A stretch of 64,000 nt of DNA from an uncultured Lachnospiraceae bacterium (GTDB lineage Bacteria > Bacillota > Clostridia > Lachnospirales > Lachnospiraceae), in assembly GCA_947173495.1 (NCBI GenBank), contig CAMWFQ010000023.1:1-64000 (forward strand). The letters run 5' to 3'. The translations under genes were made by a program, and so were the position numbers. The notes beneath the pieces are model-generated. The model ran no database searches, was not told the origin of the DNA, and was given only the letters and a program-made list of their open reading frames with translations. This document shows positions 7,828 to 15,249 of the stretch, one piece after another. How positions within the stretch are numbered: the first letter of the stretch is position 1; each line of letters starts with the position of its first letter.

Positions 7828-8004
7828 AGTCTGTAACCTCCTTGTGAGGCTTAATTATACCATTCTGATCTTCCATATGCCATACTGTCTGCGCGAAGCT
7901 TCCTGAAACCCCAGGTTGATTCCCGCGAGCAATGTTCCCATAGAGATGCAAAGCATCTCATAGACATTTGGTGAATGCCGCGAGGATCTACAGTTGTCTT
8001 ATCT

Positions 8005-8934
8005 TTACTCTATATCTTCCAACGGCAAAGGCTTCACCCATAGCTCCATACTTGCCATATCCGCTGAGCTGCTGTGATATATTTCTGCCGCGAACGGCTC
8101 TGTGGAGAAATTGTGCCGGGGCAGCCATGTGCTGAAAAGATACTTGTTAGCCTGAGCCAGAGCTTCTGTTACCAAATATTCAAAATTCTCAGCCTCAATT
8201 GTGCAGACGATATATTCTCCTGATGAAAGCTCCTGCGCTGCAAAGCCTTCCGGCAACTGTTCCGGGATGATCTGTGCAAGTCCGCCTGCAAAATAAGTGA
8301 AAAACCCGGGTGCGGAATTCCCCATGCAGGACAGCCCCATTTCTGTCTCACTGCTGAGACTCGCCGCAAGCAGTTCCTTCTCTCTGTGATAACGCTCCCA
8401 AAGCTGTCCCGGTATATCTACGCCGGTGCTTTCACCCATTGGAATTTGTTCGGAAATTTTAACTTCTGTTTGAAAGCCGATATACATTTCCGGCTGTTCC
8501 AGAGTTTTTCTTTGAATTTCCAAGACAATATTCTCCACTATCAGCGGAATGCCTTCGTCTATGCATGCATAATTCATAGAGATGTGCGGCCTGATAAACG
8601 TATTAAGCGTCGGAAAATCCTTTCGGTACTGGTCCGGAGTCATCCCATATGTTTCCTTAAAAACCCGTGTGAAGTTGGCGTGACTTGAGTAGCCATAGTC
8701 CAAAGCAATATCCAGAATTCTTCGGTCCGTATCCTTCAGGCTTTCAATCACCTTTGCCAGACGGCGGAGCTTCACATATTCCTGTACCGGCTTTCCGGCC
8801 AATCGTCTGAACAACCGCTGAAAATAAAAGGGAGAGAGTCCAACCGTATGCGACAGTTCCTCCGTTGAAATTTCTTCTGTCAGGTGTTCCTCGATAAAAG
8901 TCAAAGCCTGTTCAATTGTTTCCCATGCGTGCAT
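8005..8934 (-). CDS. AraC-family regulator with GyrI-like effector-binding domain
   Basis: 309 residues, the usual size of this class. The N-terminal AraC domain (residues 1-110) has two HTHs: 'STEELSHTVGLSPFYFQRLF' and 'ILDIALDYGYSSHANFTRVF', ending in the signature 'TPDQYRK'. The C-terminal ~150 residues are a GyrI-like/AraC effector-binding fold ('MYIGFQTEVKISEQIP', 'YIVCTIEAENFEYL', 'AEIYHSS'), which binds amphipathic drugs or metabolites in relatives such as Rob and SbmC. GAGGAGGT precedes the ATG. The divergent neighbour is another drug-sensor-type regulator, but no transporter is adjacent. Confidence 0.88.
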   Translation of the reverse strand: MHAWETIEQALTFIEEHLTEEISTEELSHTVGLSPFYFQRLFRRLAGKPVQEYVKLRRLAKVIESLKDTDRRILDIALDYGYSSHANFTRVFKETYGMTPDQYRKDFPTLNTFIRPHISMNYACIDEGIPLIVENIVLEIQRKTLEQPEMYIGFQTEVKISEQIPMGESTGVDIPGQLWERYHREKELLAASLSSETEMGLSCMGNSAPGFFTYFAGGLAQIIPEQLPEGFAAQELSSGEYIVCTIEAENFEYLVTEALAQANKYLFSTWLPRHNFSTEPFAAEIYHSSSADMASMELWVKPLPLEDIE

Positions 8935-9067
8935 TGGTGTACCTCCTCTTGATATTTCTCATTTCGCTGGTTCATATTGTACCATACTATTTTTAAACGG
9001 GCTTCTCACACCATGCCTTTTTTGTCTGTTGCAAAGATTTTGTTTTAAAAAATATTTGAAATTCCTA

Positions 9068-9098
9068 TTGACACTCACGGAACGTCATGGATTAGAGT
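9068..9098 (+). promoter_or_regulatory. MerR-type promoter with 19-bp spacer
   Basis: TTGACA (9068-9073), a 19-nt spacer (9074-9092) and TAGAGT (9093-9098), 31 nt before the MerR-TipAS start. A 19-bp spacer is the hallmark of promoters that MerR proteins activate by untwisting DNA. The spacer carries an imperfect dyad around 9075-9090 (CTCACGGAACGTCATG). Autoregulation is inferred. Confidence 0.65.
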
Positions 9099-9128
9099 GG
9101 ATATATCAGGAACAGGAGGCCAATAGCT

Positions 9129-9977
9129 ATGAGGACAGTAAAAGAAGTATCAAATTTAACAGGTATCAGCGTGCGCACGCTCCACTATTATGATGAAATC
9201 GGGCTGTTAAAGCCGACTGGCAAAAGTGAAGCGGGATACCGGCTTTATGACGATAAAGCACTGGAAACATTGCAGCAAGTGTTATTTTTCCGGGAATTTG
9301 ATATTCCTTTGAAGGAAATTAAAGCGGTTATGGCAAGCCCGGCTCTTGACAGAAACCAGATTTTACAAATGCAGAGGAAAATGCTGGCAGCAAAAAAGGA
9401 GCGCATGGAACGCTTGATTGCTAACATTGACGACATCCTGAGAGGAGAAAACAAAATGGATTTTGCAATTTTTGACAGAAAAGAGATTGAAGAAATGTTC
9501 CGGCAGACTTATGAACGTATGCCGGAAAAGATACGCCAGATTGCCGCAGATGAATTTGGGGGCGTTGAGGAATGGAAAAAGCATTATATGGAGGCAGTGG
9601 CATCAGAAGATATGCAGAAGAAATATGCGAAGATGGTTGAATGGTACGGCGGAAAGGAAGCATATCAAGCAGCGTCTGCCCATCCATTGGGCAGGGATGT
9701 GGCAGAAAGCTATGGCAGGCGTATAGAGGCGGTTATAAAAAAACTTGCCGGAAAGAAAAAATGTCCGCCGGATTCCTTCGAAGTAAAGGAACTGATCGGC
9801 GAATATGGTTTTGTCATGAAACAGCTTACTCAGGTAAAAGAAGAATCCGGAATGATGAAATACCTTGCGTGGTTCCAGAACTCAGAGCCGGCAAAATCCA
9901 AGATCGACGGGCAGTATGGAGAAGGAACAGCAGAATTTATCGCACAGGCGATGGAGGCCTTTTATGGGAAAGAGTAA
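9129..9977 (+). CDS. MerR-family regulator with TipAS-like antibiotic-recognition domain
   Basis: 282 residues. The MerR winged helix is clear: 'VKEVSNLTGISVRTLHYYDEIGLLKP' in residues 4-29, then 'GYRLYDDKALETLQQVLFFR'. A dimerisation helix (about 75-110) leads to a C-terminal TipAS domain ('MPEKIRQIAADEFGGVEEWK', 'QMGL-like YGEGTAEFIAQAMEAFYG'). In TipA and Mta this domain binds drugs and triggers transcription. GGAGG lies upstream of the ATG. The TTGACA-19-TAGAGT promoter supports self-regulation. Target genes are not visible: the next gene is an aldose epimerase beyond a terminator. Confidence 0.88.
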   Translation: MRTVKEVSNLTGISVRTLHYYDEIGLLKPTGKSEAGYRLYDDKALETLQQVLFFREFDIPLKEIKAVMASPALDRNQILQMQRKMLAAKKERMERLIANIDDILRGENKMDFAIFDRKEIEEMFRQTYERMPEKIRQIAADEFGGVEEWKKHYMEAVASEDMQKKYAKMVEWYGGKEAYQAASAHPLGRDVAESYGRRIEAVIKKLAGKKKCPPDSFEVKELIGEYGFVMKQLTQVKEESGMMKYLAWFQNSEPAKSKIDGQYGEGTAEFIAQAMEAFYGKE

Positions 9978-10018
9978 ATAAAACGACAACGGAATATCAG
10001 CCATCAATTAATGACGGT

Positions 10019-10054
10019 AAAGAGCAGGAAATCTAAACGGGTATCCTGCTCTTT
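10019..10054 (+). terminator. Hairpin terminator after the MerR gene
   Basis: Perfect 11-bp inverted repeat AAAGAGCAGGA / TCCTGCTCTTT with a 14-nt loop, 42 nt after the stop codon. The T-run is short (TTTAAAT), so intrinsic strength is uncertain. Confidence 0.6.
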
Positions 10055-10351
10055 AAATCTTCCCTACTCGATCCCGGAATCCGGGAGAAAGGAGGGCGCA
10101 CGCCTGCCATGCCGGCACGGCACAATCACCATCGCCCGGCGGAGCGGGAATGAATCCGCCGTTTCTGCCGACGCCTGCCGGAAAGCTGTATGGTTCCGGC
10201 TAATGAGGGATAACACAGTCCGCTCCGTATTGCAGCAGGAAATTGATCGATGACAAGAACAGAATGTTATGGTAACATAAATTTATGCATCGGAGTGCTG
10301 TGATCAGAGCAGCCTGCGGTGTAAAAGCGGAATTATAAACAGGAGGGTGTT
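10055..10351. other. Gene-free GC-rich intergenic segment with small hairpins
   Basis: About 300 nt without a credible gene. It contains CTTCCCTACTCGAT at 10059-10072, a motif shared with the hairpin elements at 14.4 and 22.6 kb. It also has the palindrome TCCCGG-AAT-CCGGGA (10072-10086) and several short CG-rich inverted repeats up to 10200. A possible 80-codon frame from 10011 starts inside the terminator and has no homology I recognise. The promoter of the following gene is not obvious. Confidence 0.5.
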
Positions 10352-11221
10352 ATGGCGGTATACGAATTAAAAAACGAAACAGTATCTATCAGGATCCATT
10401 CAATGGGGGCCGAGCTGAAATCTCTGCAAAAGCTGAGTACGGGAACGGAATATCTGTGGAAGGCGGATCCGGCCTTCTGGGGGAGGACCTCGCCGGTATT
10501 GTTTCCCTTTGTGGGATCGGTGAACAATAAGGAGTACCGGACAAAGGGAAAGACATATCCCATGGGGCAACATGGATTTGCAAGAGATATGGAGTTTGAG
10601 CTGCTTTCGCAGACAGAGAATGAAATCTGGTTTGGGATCACAGACAGTGAGGAGACAAGAGAAAAGTATCCTTATGCGTTTGTGCTGAAGCTGGGTTACC
10701 GCCTGCTTTCTTCCGGCGTGGATGTGATCTGGCAGGTGGAGAATCCCGGAACAGAAGAACTGCCCTTTTCCATCGGAGGACATCCGGCCTTTAACTGTCC
10801 TGTTGAGGAGGGCACAGAGAAGACGGATTATTTCCTTTCTTTTGACTGTGGGAAAGAGTTTGCCAGTACCCGGATCAGTAACGGACTGGCGGCGAATGAG
10901 AAAGGGATCTATTCTCTGGATGAGGGATATCTGGCAGTGACAGAGCATTTATTTGACTGCGACACGCTGATGCTGGAGGACAGCCAGGTGGAGGAGGTGG
11001 CGCTGTGCAGAGCGGACAGAACCCCTTATGTTACCTTAAGAAGTAAGGCGCCTTTAATGGCTGTATGGAGTCCGTCGCCCGAAGCCCCCTTTATCTGCAT
11101 TGAACCCTGGTACGGAAGATGTGACAGGGTAGGATTTACCGGAGATCTGAAGGAGAGAGAGTGGGGAAACCTGATTGCTCCGGAGGAGGTCTGGAAGGCG
11201 GGATATCAGATCCTTGTTTAG
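10352..11221 (+). CDS. Aldose 1-epimerase family protein (LacX/YeaD-like)
   Basis: 289 residues, normal for the LacX-like group of galactose mutarotase-fold proteins. Recognisable pieces are 'SIRIHSMGAELKSLQKLSTG', 'WGRTSPVLFPFVGSVNN', the conserved 'MGQHGFARDMEFEL' with its His, 'SIGGHPAFNCP' with the second key His, and 'CIEPWYGRCD' near the C-terminus. These enzymes interconvert anomers of sugars or sugar phosphates; the sugar is unknown here. AGGAGGGTGTT precedes the ATG. It ends 58 nt before cyuA, so co-transcription is possible, though no functional link is evident. Confidence 0.85.
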   Translation: MAVYELKNETVSIRIHSMGAELKSLQKLSTGTEYLWKADPAFWGRTSPVLFPFVGSVNNKEYRTKGKTYPMGQHGFARDMEFELLSQTENEIWFGITDSEETREKYPYAFVLKLGYRLLSSGVDVIWQVENPGTEELPFSIGGHPAFNCPVEEGTEKTDYFLSFDCGKEFASTRISNGLAANEKGIYSLDEGYLAVTEHLFDCDTLMLEDSQVEEVALCRADRTPYVTLRSKAPLMAVWSPSPEAPFICIEPWYGRCDRVGFTGDLKEREWGNLIAPEEVWKAGYQILV

Positions 11222-11279
11222 GGATACGTTTACCAACAAATGAATCGAAGGGGAGTAAAGAGAAACGCAGGAGAAACTT

Positions 11280-12554
11280 ATGGACAGAAAACAGGAAAAA
11301 TACCAGGCATATATCAACATTTTGAAGGAAGAACTGATCACGGCAACCGGATGTACGGAGCCCATAGCGCTTGCTTACGGGGCGGCGAAATGCCGGGAGG
11401 TTCTGGGAGAGATACCGGACGAGGTGGAAGTCTGGGCCAGCGGAAGCATTATCAAAAACGTGAAATCTGTGATCGTTCCCAACACCGGAGGAATGAAAGG
11501 AATCAGGGCGGCGGCTGCAGCCGGGATCATTGCGGGGGATGCTTCGGGAGAGCTGGAAGTGATCGCTTCTGTCAGTGAAGAGGAGAAGGAACGGATCAAG
11601 GAGTATCTGGAACGGACGGATATCCAGGTGCATGCGCTGGAAAGTGACCTGACCTTTGATATCGTGATCGAGGAAAGGAAAGGCAGCAACCACAGCAGGG
11701 TGCGGATCGCCAATTATCATACCAATGTGGTTCTGGTGGAGCATAACGGTGAAAAGGAACTTGAGATTCCCGTAGAGGGCGAGAGCGAGGAGGGCCTGAC
11801 AGACAGATCACTCCTGAATATGGAGGATATCTGGAATTTTGCCATGACCTGCGATACGGAGGATGTGAAGGAGGTTTTGGAGAGGCAGATCGCCTGCAAT
11901 ACGGCTATCTCCCAGGAGGGACTTGCGGGAAATTACGGGGCAAATATCGGATCCGTTATGCTGGGGGCCTATGGAGAAGATATCAGAAACCGCGCCAGCG
12001 CCAAAGCGGCGGCAGGCTCTGACGCCAGGATGAACGGTTGCGAGATGCCTGTGGTCATTAACTCCGGTTCGGGAAATCAGGGGATTACCTGCTCCGTGCC
12101 GGTGATTGAGTATGCCAGGGAGCTGGGAGCCGATGAGGAAAAAACGCTGCGTGCACTGACACTTTCCAATCTGGTGGCCATTCATCAGAAGACCGGGATC
12201 GGACGCTTGTCGGCGTTTTGCGGAGCGGTGTGTGCCGGCGCGGCGGCAGGGGCCGGGATCGCTTATCTGAAGGGAGGCGGCTATCAGGAGGTGATTCATA
12301 CGGTGGTGAATGCGCTGGCAGTTGTTTCCGGTATGGTCTGTGACGGCGCCAAGGCATCCTGTGCTGCAAAGATTGCCTTTTCCGTGAATGCGGGCATCCT
12401 GGGATATGAGATGTATGTGAGAGGGCAGCAGTTTTACGGCGGGGACGGCCTGGTGACCAAGGGAATCGACAACACCATCAGAAATATTGGACGACTGGGC
12501 AGAGAGGGAATGCGGCTGACCAACGATGAGATTATTAAGATTATGATAGAATGA
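11280..12554 (+). CDS. cyuA: L-cysteine desulfidase (CyuA/YhaM family)
   Basis: 424 residues, full length for the UPF0597/serine-dehydratase-alpha-like family. The enzyme degrades L-cysteine to pyruvate, ammonia and sulfide with a [4Fe-4S] cluster. Family signatures are 'ITATGCTEPIALAYGAAKCR' near the N-terminus, 'SGNQGITCSVPV' in the middle, and the Cys pairs C314/C318 (FCGAVCAG) and C354/C361 (VCDGAKASC), which with the N-terminal Cys are the likely cluster ligands. RBS CAGGAG. No cysteine transporter (cyuP) or regulator (cyuR) is adjacent. Biosynthetic serine dehydratase activity has been reported for relatives, so substrate breadth is open. Confidence 0.88.
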   Translation: MDRKQEKYQAYINILKEELITATGCTEPIALAYGAAKCREVLGEIPDEVEVWASGSIIKNVKSVIVPNTGGMKGIRAAAAAGIIAGDASGELEVIASVSEEEKERIKEYLERTDIQVHALESDLTFDIVIEERKGSNHSRVRIANYHTNVVLVEHNGEKELEIPVEGESEEGLTDRSLLNMEDIWNFAMTCDTEDVKEVLERQIACNTAISQEGLAGNYGANIGSVMLGAYGEDIRNRASAKAAAGSDARMNGCEMPVVINSGSGNQGITCSVPVIEYARELGADEEKTLRALTLSNLVAIHQKTGIGRLSAFCGAVCAGAAAGAGIAYLKGGGYQEVIHTVVNALAVVSGMVCDGAKASCAAKIAFSVNAGILGYEMYVRGQQFYGGDGLVTKGIDNTIRNIGRLGREGMRLTNDEIIKIMIE

Positions 12555-12577
12555 AAGAACCATGAAGGGGAACAGGA

Positions 12578-14278
12578 ATGGCAAGACCGGTGGGGATCGG
12601 AAACCAGGATTTCGAGACAATTCGAAAAAATGGATATTTCTATATTGATAAAACAGATTTTATACGACAGTGGTGGGAAAACGGGGATAATGTGACACTG
12701 ATCACCCGTCCCCGGCGTTTCGGAAAGACCCTGAACATGAGTATGCTTGAAAAGTTTTTTTCTATAAATTATGCCGGATGCGGCAGTTTGTTTGAGGGAC
12801 TTTCCATCTGGGATGAGGAAAAGTACAGAAAATTGCAGGGAACGTATCCCGTCCTGTTTTTGAGCTTTGCCAACATAAAGGATCTTACTTTCCCGGAGGC
12901 GAAAAGAGCAATCTGCCAGACCATCGAAGAGCAGTATAATAAGTATGACTATTTATTGGAAAGCTGCCTGCTGAATGAAAAAGAGAGGAACTTTTATCAG
13001 AAGATTTCGGCGGATATGTCTGTTGGGACAGCCTCGGCCTCCTTACGGACCTTATCTGATTTCCTTTGCAGATATCACGGCAGGAAGGCGATTATTCTTT
13101 TGGACGAATACGATACGCCCATGCAGGAAGCCTACGTGAACGGTTATTGGAAGGAGATGGTCTCCTTCATCCGGAGCCTGTTCAATTCCACCTTCAAGAC
13201 AAACCCTTATCTGGAGCGAGCCGTACTCACCGGCATCACAGGAATCAGCATTGCTTCTTACGAAGCATATGAGTCTATTTTTTCTGATTTTAATAACCCA
13301 GAGGTGGTGACTGCTACCTGCGGAAAGTATGAAACCTGCTTCGGATTCACACAGGAGGAGGTCTTCAGCGCATTGGACGAATACGGCCTGTCAGACCGTA
13401 AGGGGCAGGTAAAGGACTGGTACGATGGCTTTACCTTCGGGGAGCGAACGGACATCTATAATCCCTGGTCTATCATCAATTTTCTGGACAAGAAAAGGGT
13501 GGGAACCTATTGGGCAAATACCAGTTCCAACTCGCTTGCGGGAAAAGTTCTCCGGGAGGGAGATCCAGATATCAAACAGTTATTTGAGCGTCTGATGTGC
13601 GGGGAGAGCATCCGGATCCGGATTGACGAGCAGATTATCTATGATCAGCTTTCCGCAAAGAGGGATGCCATATGGAGTCTTCTGCTTGCCAGCGGTTATC
13701 TGAAGGTGGCCGGAATTACCTTCGAGGAAGAGAACGGACGCAAATACTATGACCTGGCGCTGACCAACAGAGAGGTGCGCCTCATGTTTGAGGACATGAT
13801 ACACGACTGGTTTGCACAGGATCACAGCTGCAACGAGTTTATCCGTGCTCTGCTTATCGGTGACCTGAAGGCCATGAATACCTATATGAACCGTATTACC
13901 CTCTCCACCTTCAGCTATTTTGATACGGGAAAGAATCCGTCGGGAGAGGAACCGGAGCGTTTCTACCACGGTTTCGTGCTGGGGCTCATGGTGGAACTGG
14001 CCGACCGGTACGTGATTACCTCCAACCGGGAGAGCGGTTTTGGCAGATATGACATCATGTTAGAGCCCAGGAGCCGGGAGAGAGATGCTATTCTGATCGA
14101 ATTCAAGGTGCAGGATACGGACGAAAAGGAGTTGTCAGATACCGTACGGGAGGCTCTGCGTCAGATCAAGGAAAAGAACTATCAGGCAAATCTGACGGCA
14201 AGGGGAATCCCAAAGGAGCGCATACGCAGGTATGGGTTTGCCTTTTGCGGAAAGAGAGTGTTGATCGGCTCAGACTAA
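12578..14278 (+). CDS. AAA-ATPase-like protein with C-terminal PD-(D/E)XK nuclease domain
   Basis: 566 residues, typical of the large AAA-ATPase_like (PF09820) plus PDDEXK_9 (PF08011) family that is expanded in gut Firmicutes and Bacteroidetes. The start 'IGNQDFETIRKNGYFYIDKT' and the P-loop-like 'ITRPRRFGKTLNMSMLEKFF' are diagnostic. Walker B is 'AIILLDEYDTPMQEA'. The C-terminal nuclease core shows 'GRYDIML' followed by 'AILIEFKV' (D...E-x-K). Cellular role is unknown; mobile-element or defence-related roles have been suggested for the family. It starts 23 nt after cyuA and is followed by a strong terminator. Confidence 0.85.
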   Translation: MARPVGIGNQDFETIRKNGYFYIDKTDFIRQWWENGDNVTLITRPRRFGKTLNMSMLEKFFSINYAGCGSLFEGLSIWDEEKYRKLQGTYPVLFLSFANIKDLTFPEAKRAICQTIEEQYNKYDYLLESCLLNEKERNFYQKISADMSVGTASASLRTLSDFLCRYHGRKAIILLDEYDTPMQEAYVNGYWKEMVSFIRSLFNSTFKTNPYLERAVLTGITGISIASYEAYESIFSDFNNPEVVTATCGKYETCFGFTQEEVFSALDEYGLSDRKGQVKDWYDGFTFGERTDIYNPWSIINFLDKKRVGTYWANTSSNSLAGKVLREGDPDIKQLFERLMCGESIRIRIDEQIIYDQLSAKRDAIWSLLLASGYLKVAGITFEEENGRKYYDLALTNREVRLMFEDMIHDWFAQDHSCNEFIRALLIGDLKAMNTYMNRITLSTFSYFDTGKNPSGEEPERFYHGFVLGLMVELADRYVITSNRESGFGRYDIMLEPRSRERDAILIEFKVQDTDEKELSDTVREALRQIKEKNYQANLTARGIPKERIRRYGFAFCGKRVLIGSD

Positions 14279-14295
14279 AATATTCGGTTCATCGG

Positions 14296-14331
14296 CGGGC
14301 AGGGAAAATTTTTCCCTGCCCGATTTTTTTT
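14296..14331 (+). terminator. Rho-independent terminator
   Basis: CGGGCAGGGAAAA / TTTTTCCCTGCCCG fold into a near-perfect hairpin (14296-14322) followed by ATTTTTTTT. It lies 18 nt after the AAA/PD-(D/E)XK gene. Its 3' arm (TTCCCTGCCCGATT) is a variant of the CCCTRCTCGATT motif seen in the hairpin elements nearby. Confidence 0.9.
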
Positions 14332-14476
14332 GTGCGCAGGAGCGCACACGCATAAATGCGTGGGAAATTTGTTGCTGACGCAACATGCGCCCCGCGCGCG
14401 AGTAGGGGACAAAGACCTTCCCCTACTCGATTTTTACAGAAAAAGAATCTTTGCTCCGCGAAGATTCTTTTTCTGT
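14332..14476. repeat. Array of five intergenic hairpins, including a composite repeated element
   Basis: Consecutive inverted repeats: GTGCGC-AGGA-GCGCAC (14332-14347); ACGCAT-AA-ATGCGT (14348-14361); GTTGC-TGAC-GCAAC (14371-14384); CGAGTAGGGG / CCCCTACTCG with an 11-nt loop (14399-14429) followed by ATTTTT; and a perfect 16-bp pair ACAGAAAAAGAATCTT / AAGATTCTTTTTCTGT with a 9-nt loop (14436-14476). The third and fourth hairpins with their GC-rich linker match two elements at 22.6-22.75 kb. The fourth looks like an intrinsic terminator. Confidence 0.75.
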
Positions 14477-14513
14477 GACCTTCCGGCATCCTTTTTCATC
14501 TAATTGTTGTAAT

Positions 14514-15095
14514 ATGAAAACGGCCATGAGCTGGGGGTTTGTTGGAAATGAAAGACAAGAGCCGGGCAGCAGCAGATATTTTGAGATTTTTGGAACCAAG
14601 ATGGAGGAAAAAGAGGCAGACATTAACATGAATCTGAATTTTACGGCACTTACAGGGCAGGGAGAGAAGGCGGTAGCGGGCCCTGTGCTGATCGAAGGGA
14701 GCTGGGACTTTTCCCTGACAGTCCATCCTTCGGCGTCCCTTCGTTTCGATACAGAACAGGAGTGCGAAATCGCAGGTATTCCGGTATACGTGGAATCGGT
14801 GGAGTTATCCCCGCTTACGGGAAAGATCGTCTGCAGGGGGGCGGATGTTAAGAAGCTGGAGGAAAAGGAAGGCGTGAATCTGGATCAGGCGGACGCACTT
14901 TCCTCTATGTTTGTCAACGGCGTGAAATATCAGGACGGATCCGTTCTGGGGGAGTCAGGCTATCTGATGCTCTGGGAGAAGCTGGAGGAAGCGGGAAATT
15001 ATGAGAAGGTAGTGCGCTTTGACCGGGTCGTCGAACCGGAAAAGGCAGCGGCTTTTCTGCTGGGAGAGGACGGAGACGAAATAGCGTTGCAATAA
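14514..15095 (+). CDS. Hypothetical protein, probable 5'-truncated remnant of a DUF4179/DUF5643-like exported protein
   Basis: 193 residues from the first plausible ATG (14514), which has no ribosome binding site. The sequence 'EGSWDFSLTVHPSASLRFDT' followed by 'IPVYVESVELSPLTGKIVCR' resembles the C-terminal immunoglobulin-like domain of DUF4179/DUF5643 proteins, whose N-terminal signal or transmembrane segment and anti-sigma domain are absent here. Upstream sequence is the hairpin array, one arm of which the open frame runs through. I think the 5' part was lost when the array arose, leaving an untranslated remnant, but an intact small cytosolic protein cannot be excluded. Confidence 0.45.
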   Translation: MKTAMSWGFVGNERQEPGSSRYFEIFGTKMEEKEADINMNLNFTALTGQGEKAVAGPVLIEGSWDFSLTVHPSASLRFDTEQECEIAGIPVYVESVELSPLTGKIVCRGADVKKLEEKEGVNLDQADALSSMFVNGVKYQDGSVLGESGYLMLWEKLEEAGNYEKVVRFDRVVEPEKAAAFLLGEDGDEIALQ

Positions 15096-15105
15096 GCGGT
15101 TTTCA

Positions 15106-15130
15106 CCGGGCGGCTCAAAGTGCCGCCCGG
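15106..15130 (+). terminator. GC-rich hairpin after the hypothetical gene
   Basis: CCGGGCGGC / GCCGCCCGG, a perfect 9-bp stem with a 7-nt loop, 11 nt after the stop codon. It is not followed by a T-run, so it may be a weak or assisted terminator insulating valS. Confidence 0.5.
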
Positions 15131-15167
15131 GCTGCGTTTCAGGACAAAAGGGCAAAAGAAGTAAGGA

Positions 15168-15196
15168 TTGACAAAAGATGCGCTCACAGCTATGAT
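15168..15196 (+). promoter_or_regulatory. SigA promoter of valS
   Basis: TTGACA (15168-15173), exactly 17 nt, TATGAT (15191-15196). Only about 53 nt separate the -10 from the ATG, too little for a T-box leader, which many Firmicute valS genes carry. Confidence 0.8.
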
Positions 15197-15249
15197 GATA
15201 ATATCAGATTTTGCGCTTTAAAATGCAGAAATGAGGAGAAGAGAAAACC

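Noticed and set aside
7700-7951. 83-codon minus-strand frame overlapping the XRE-BtrH start
   Set aside because: Antisense-frame shadow; the overlapping gene has a perfect ribosome binding site and clear HTH.
10011-10253. 80-codon plus-strand reading frame
   Set aside because: Starts inside the terminator hairpin, consists of GC-rich repeats, and has no ribosome binding site.
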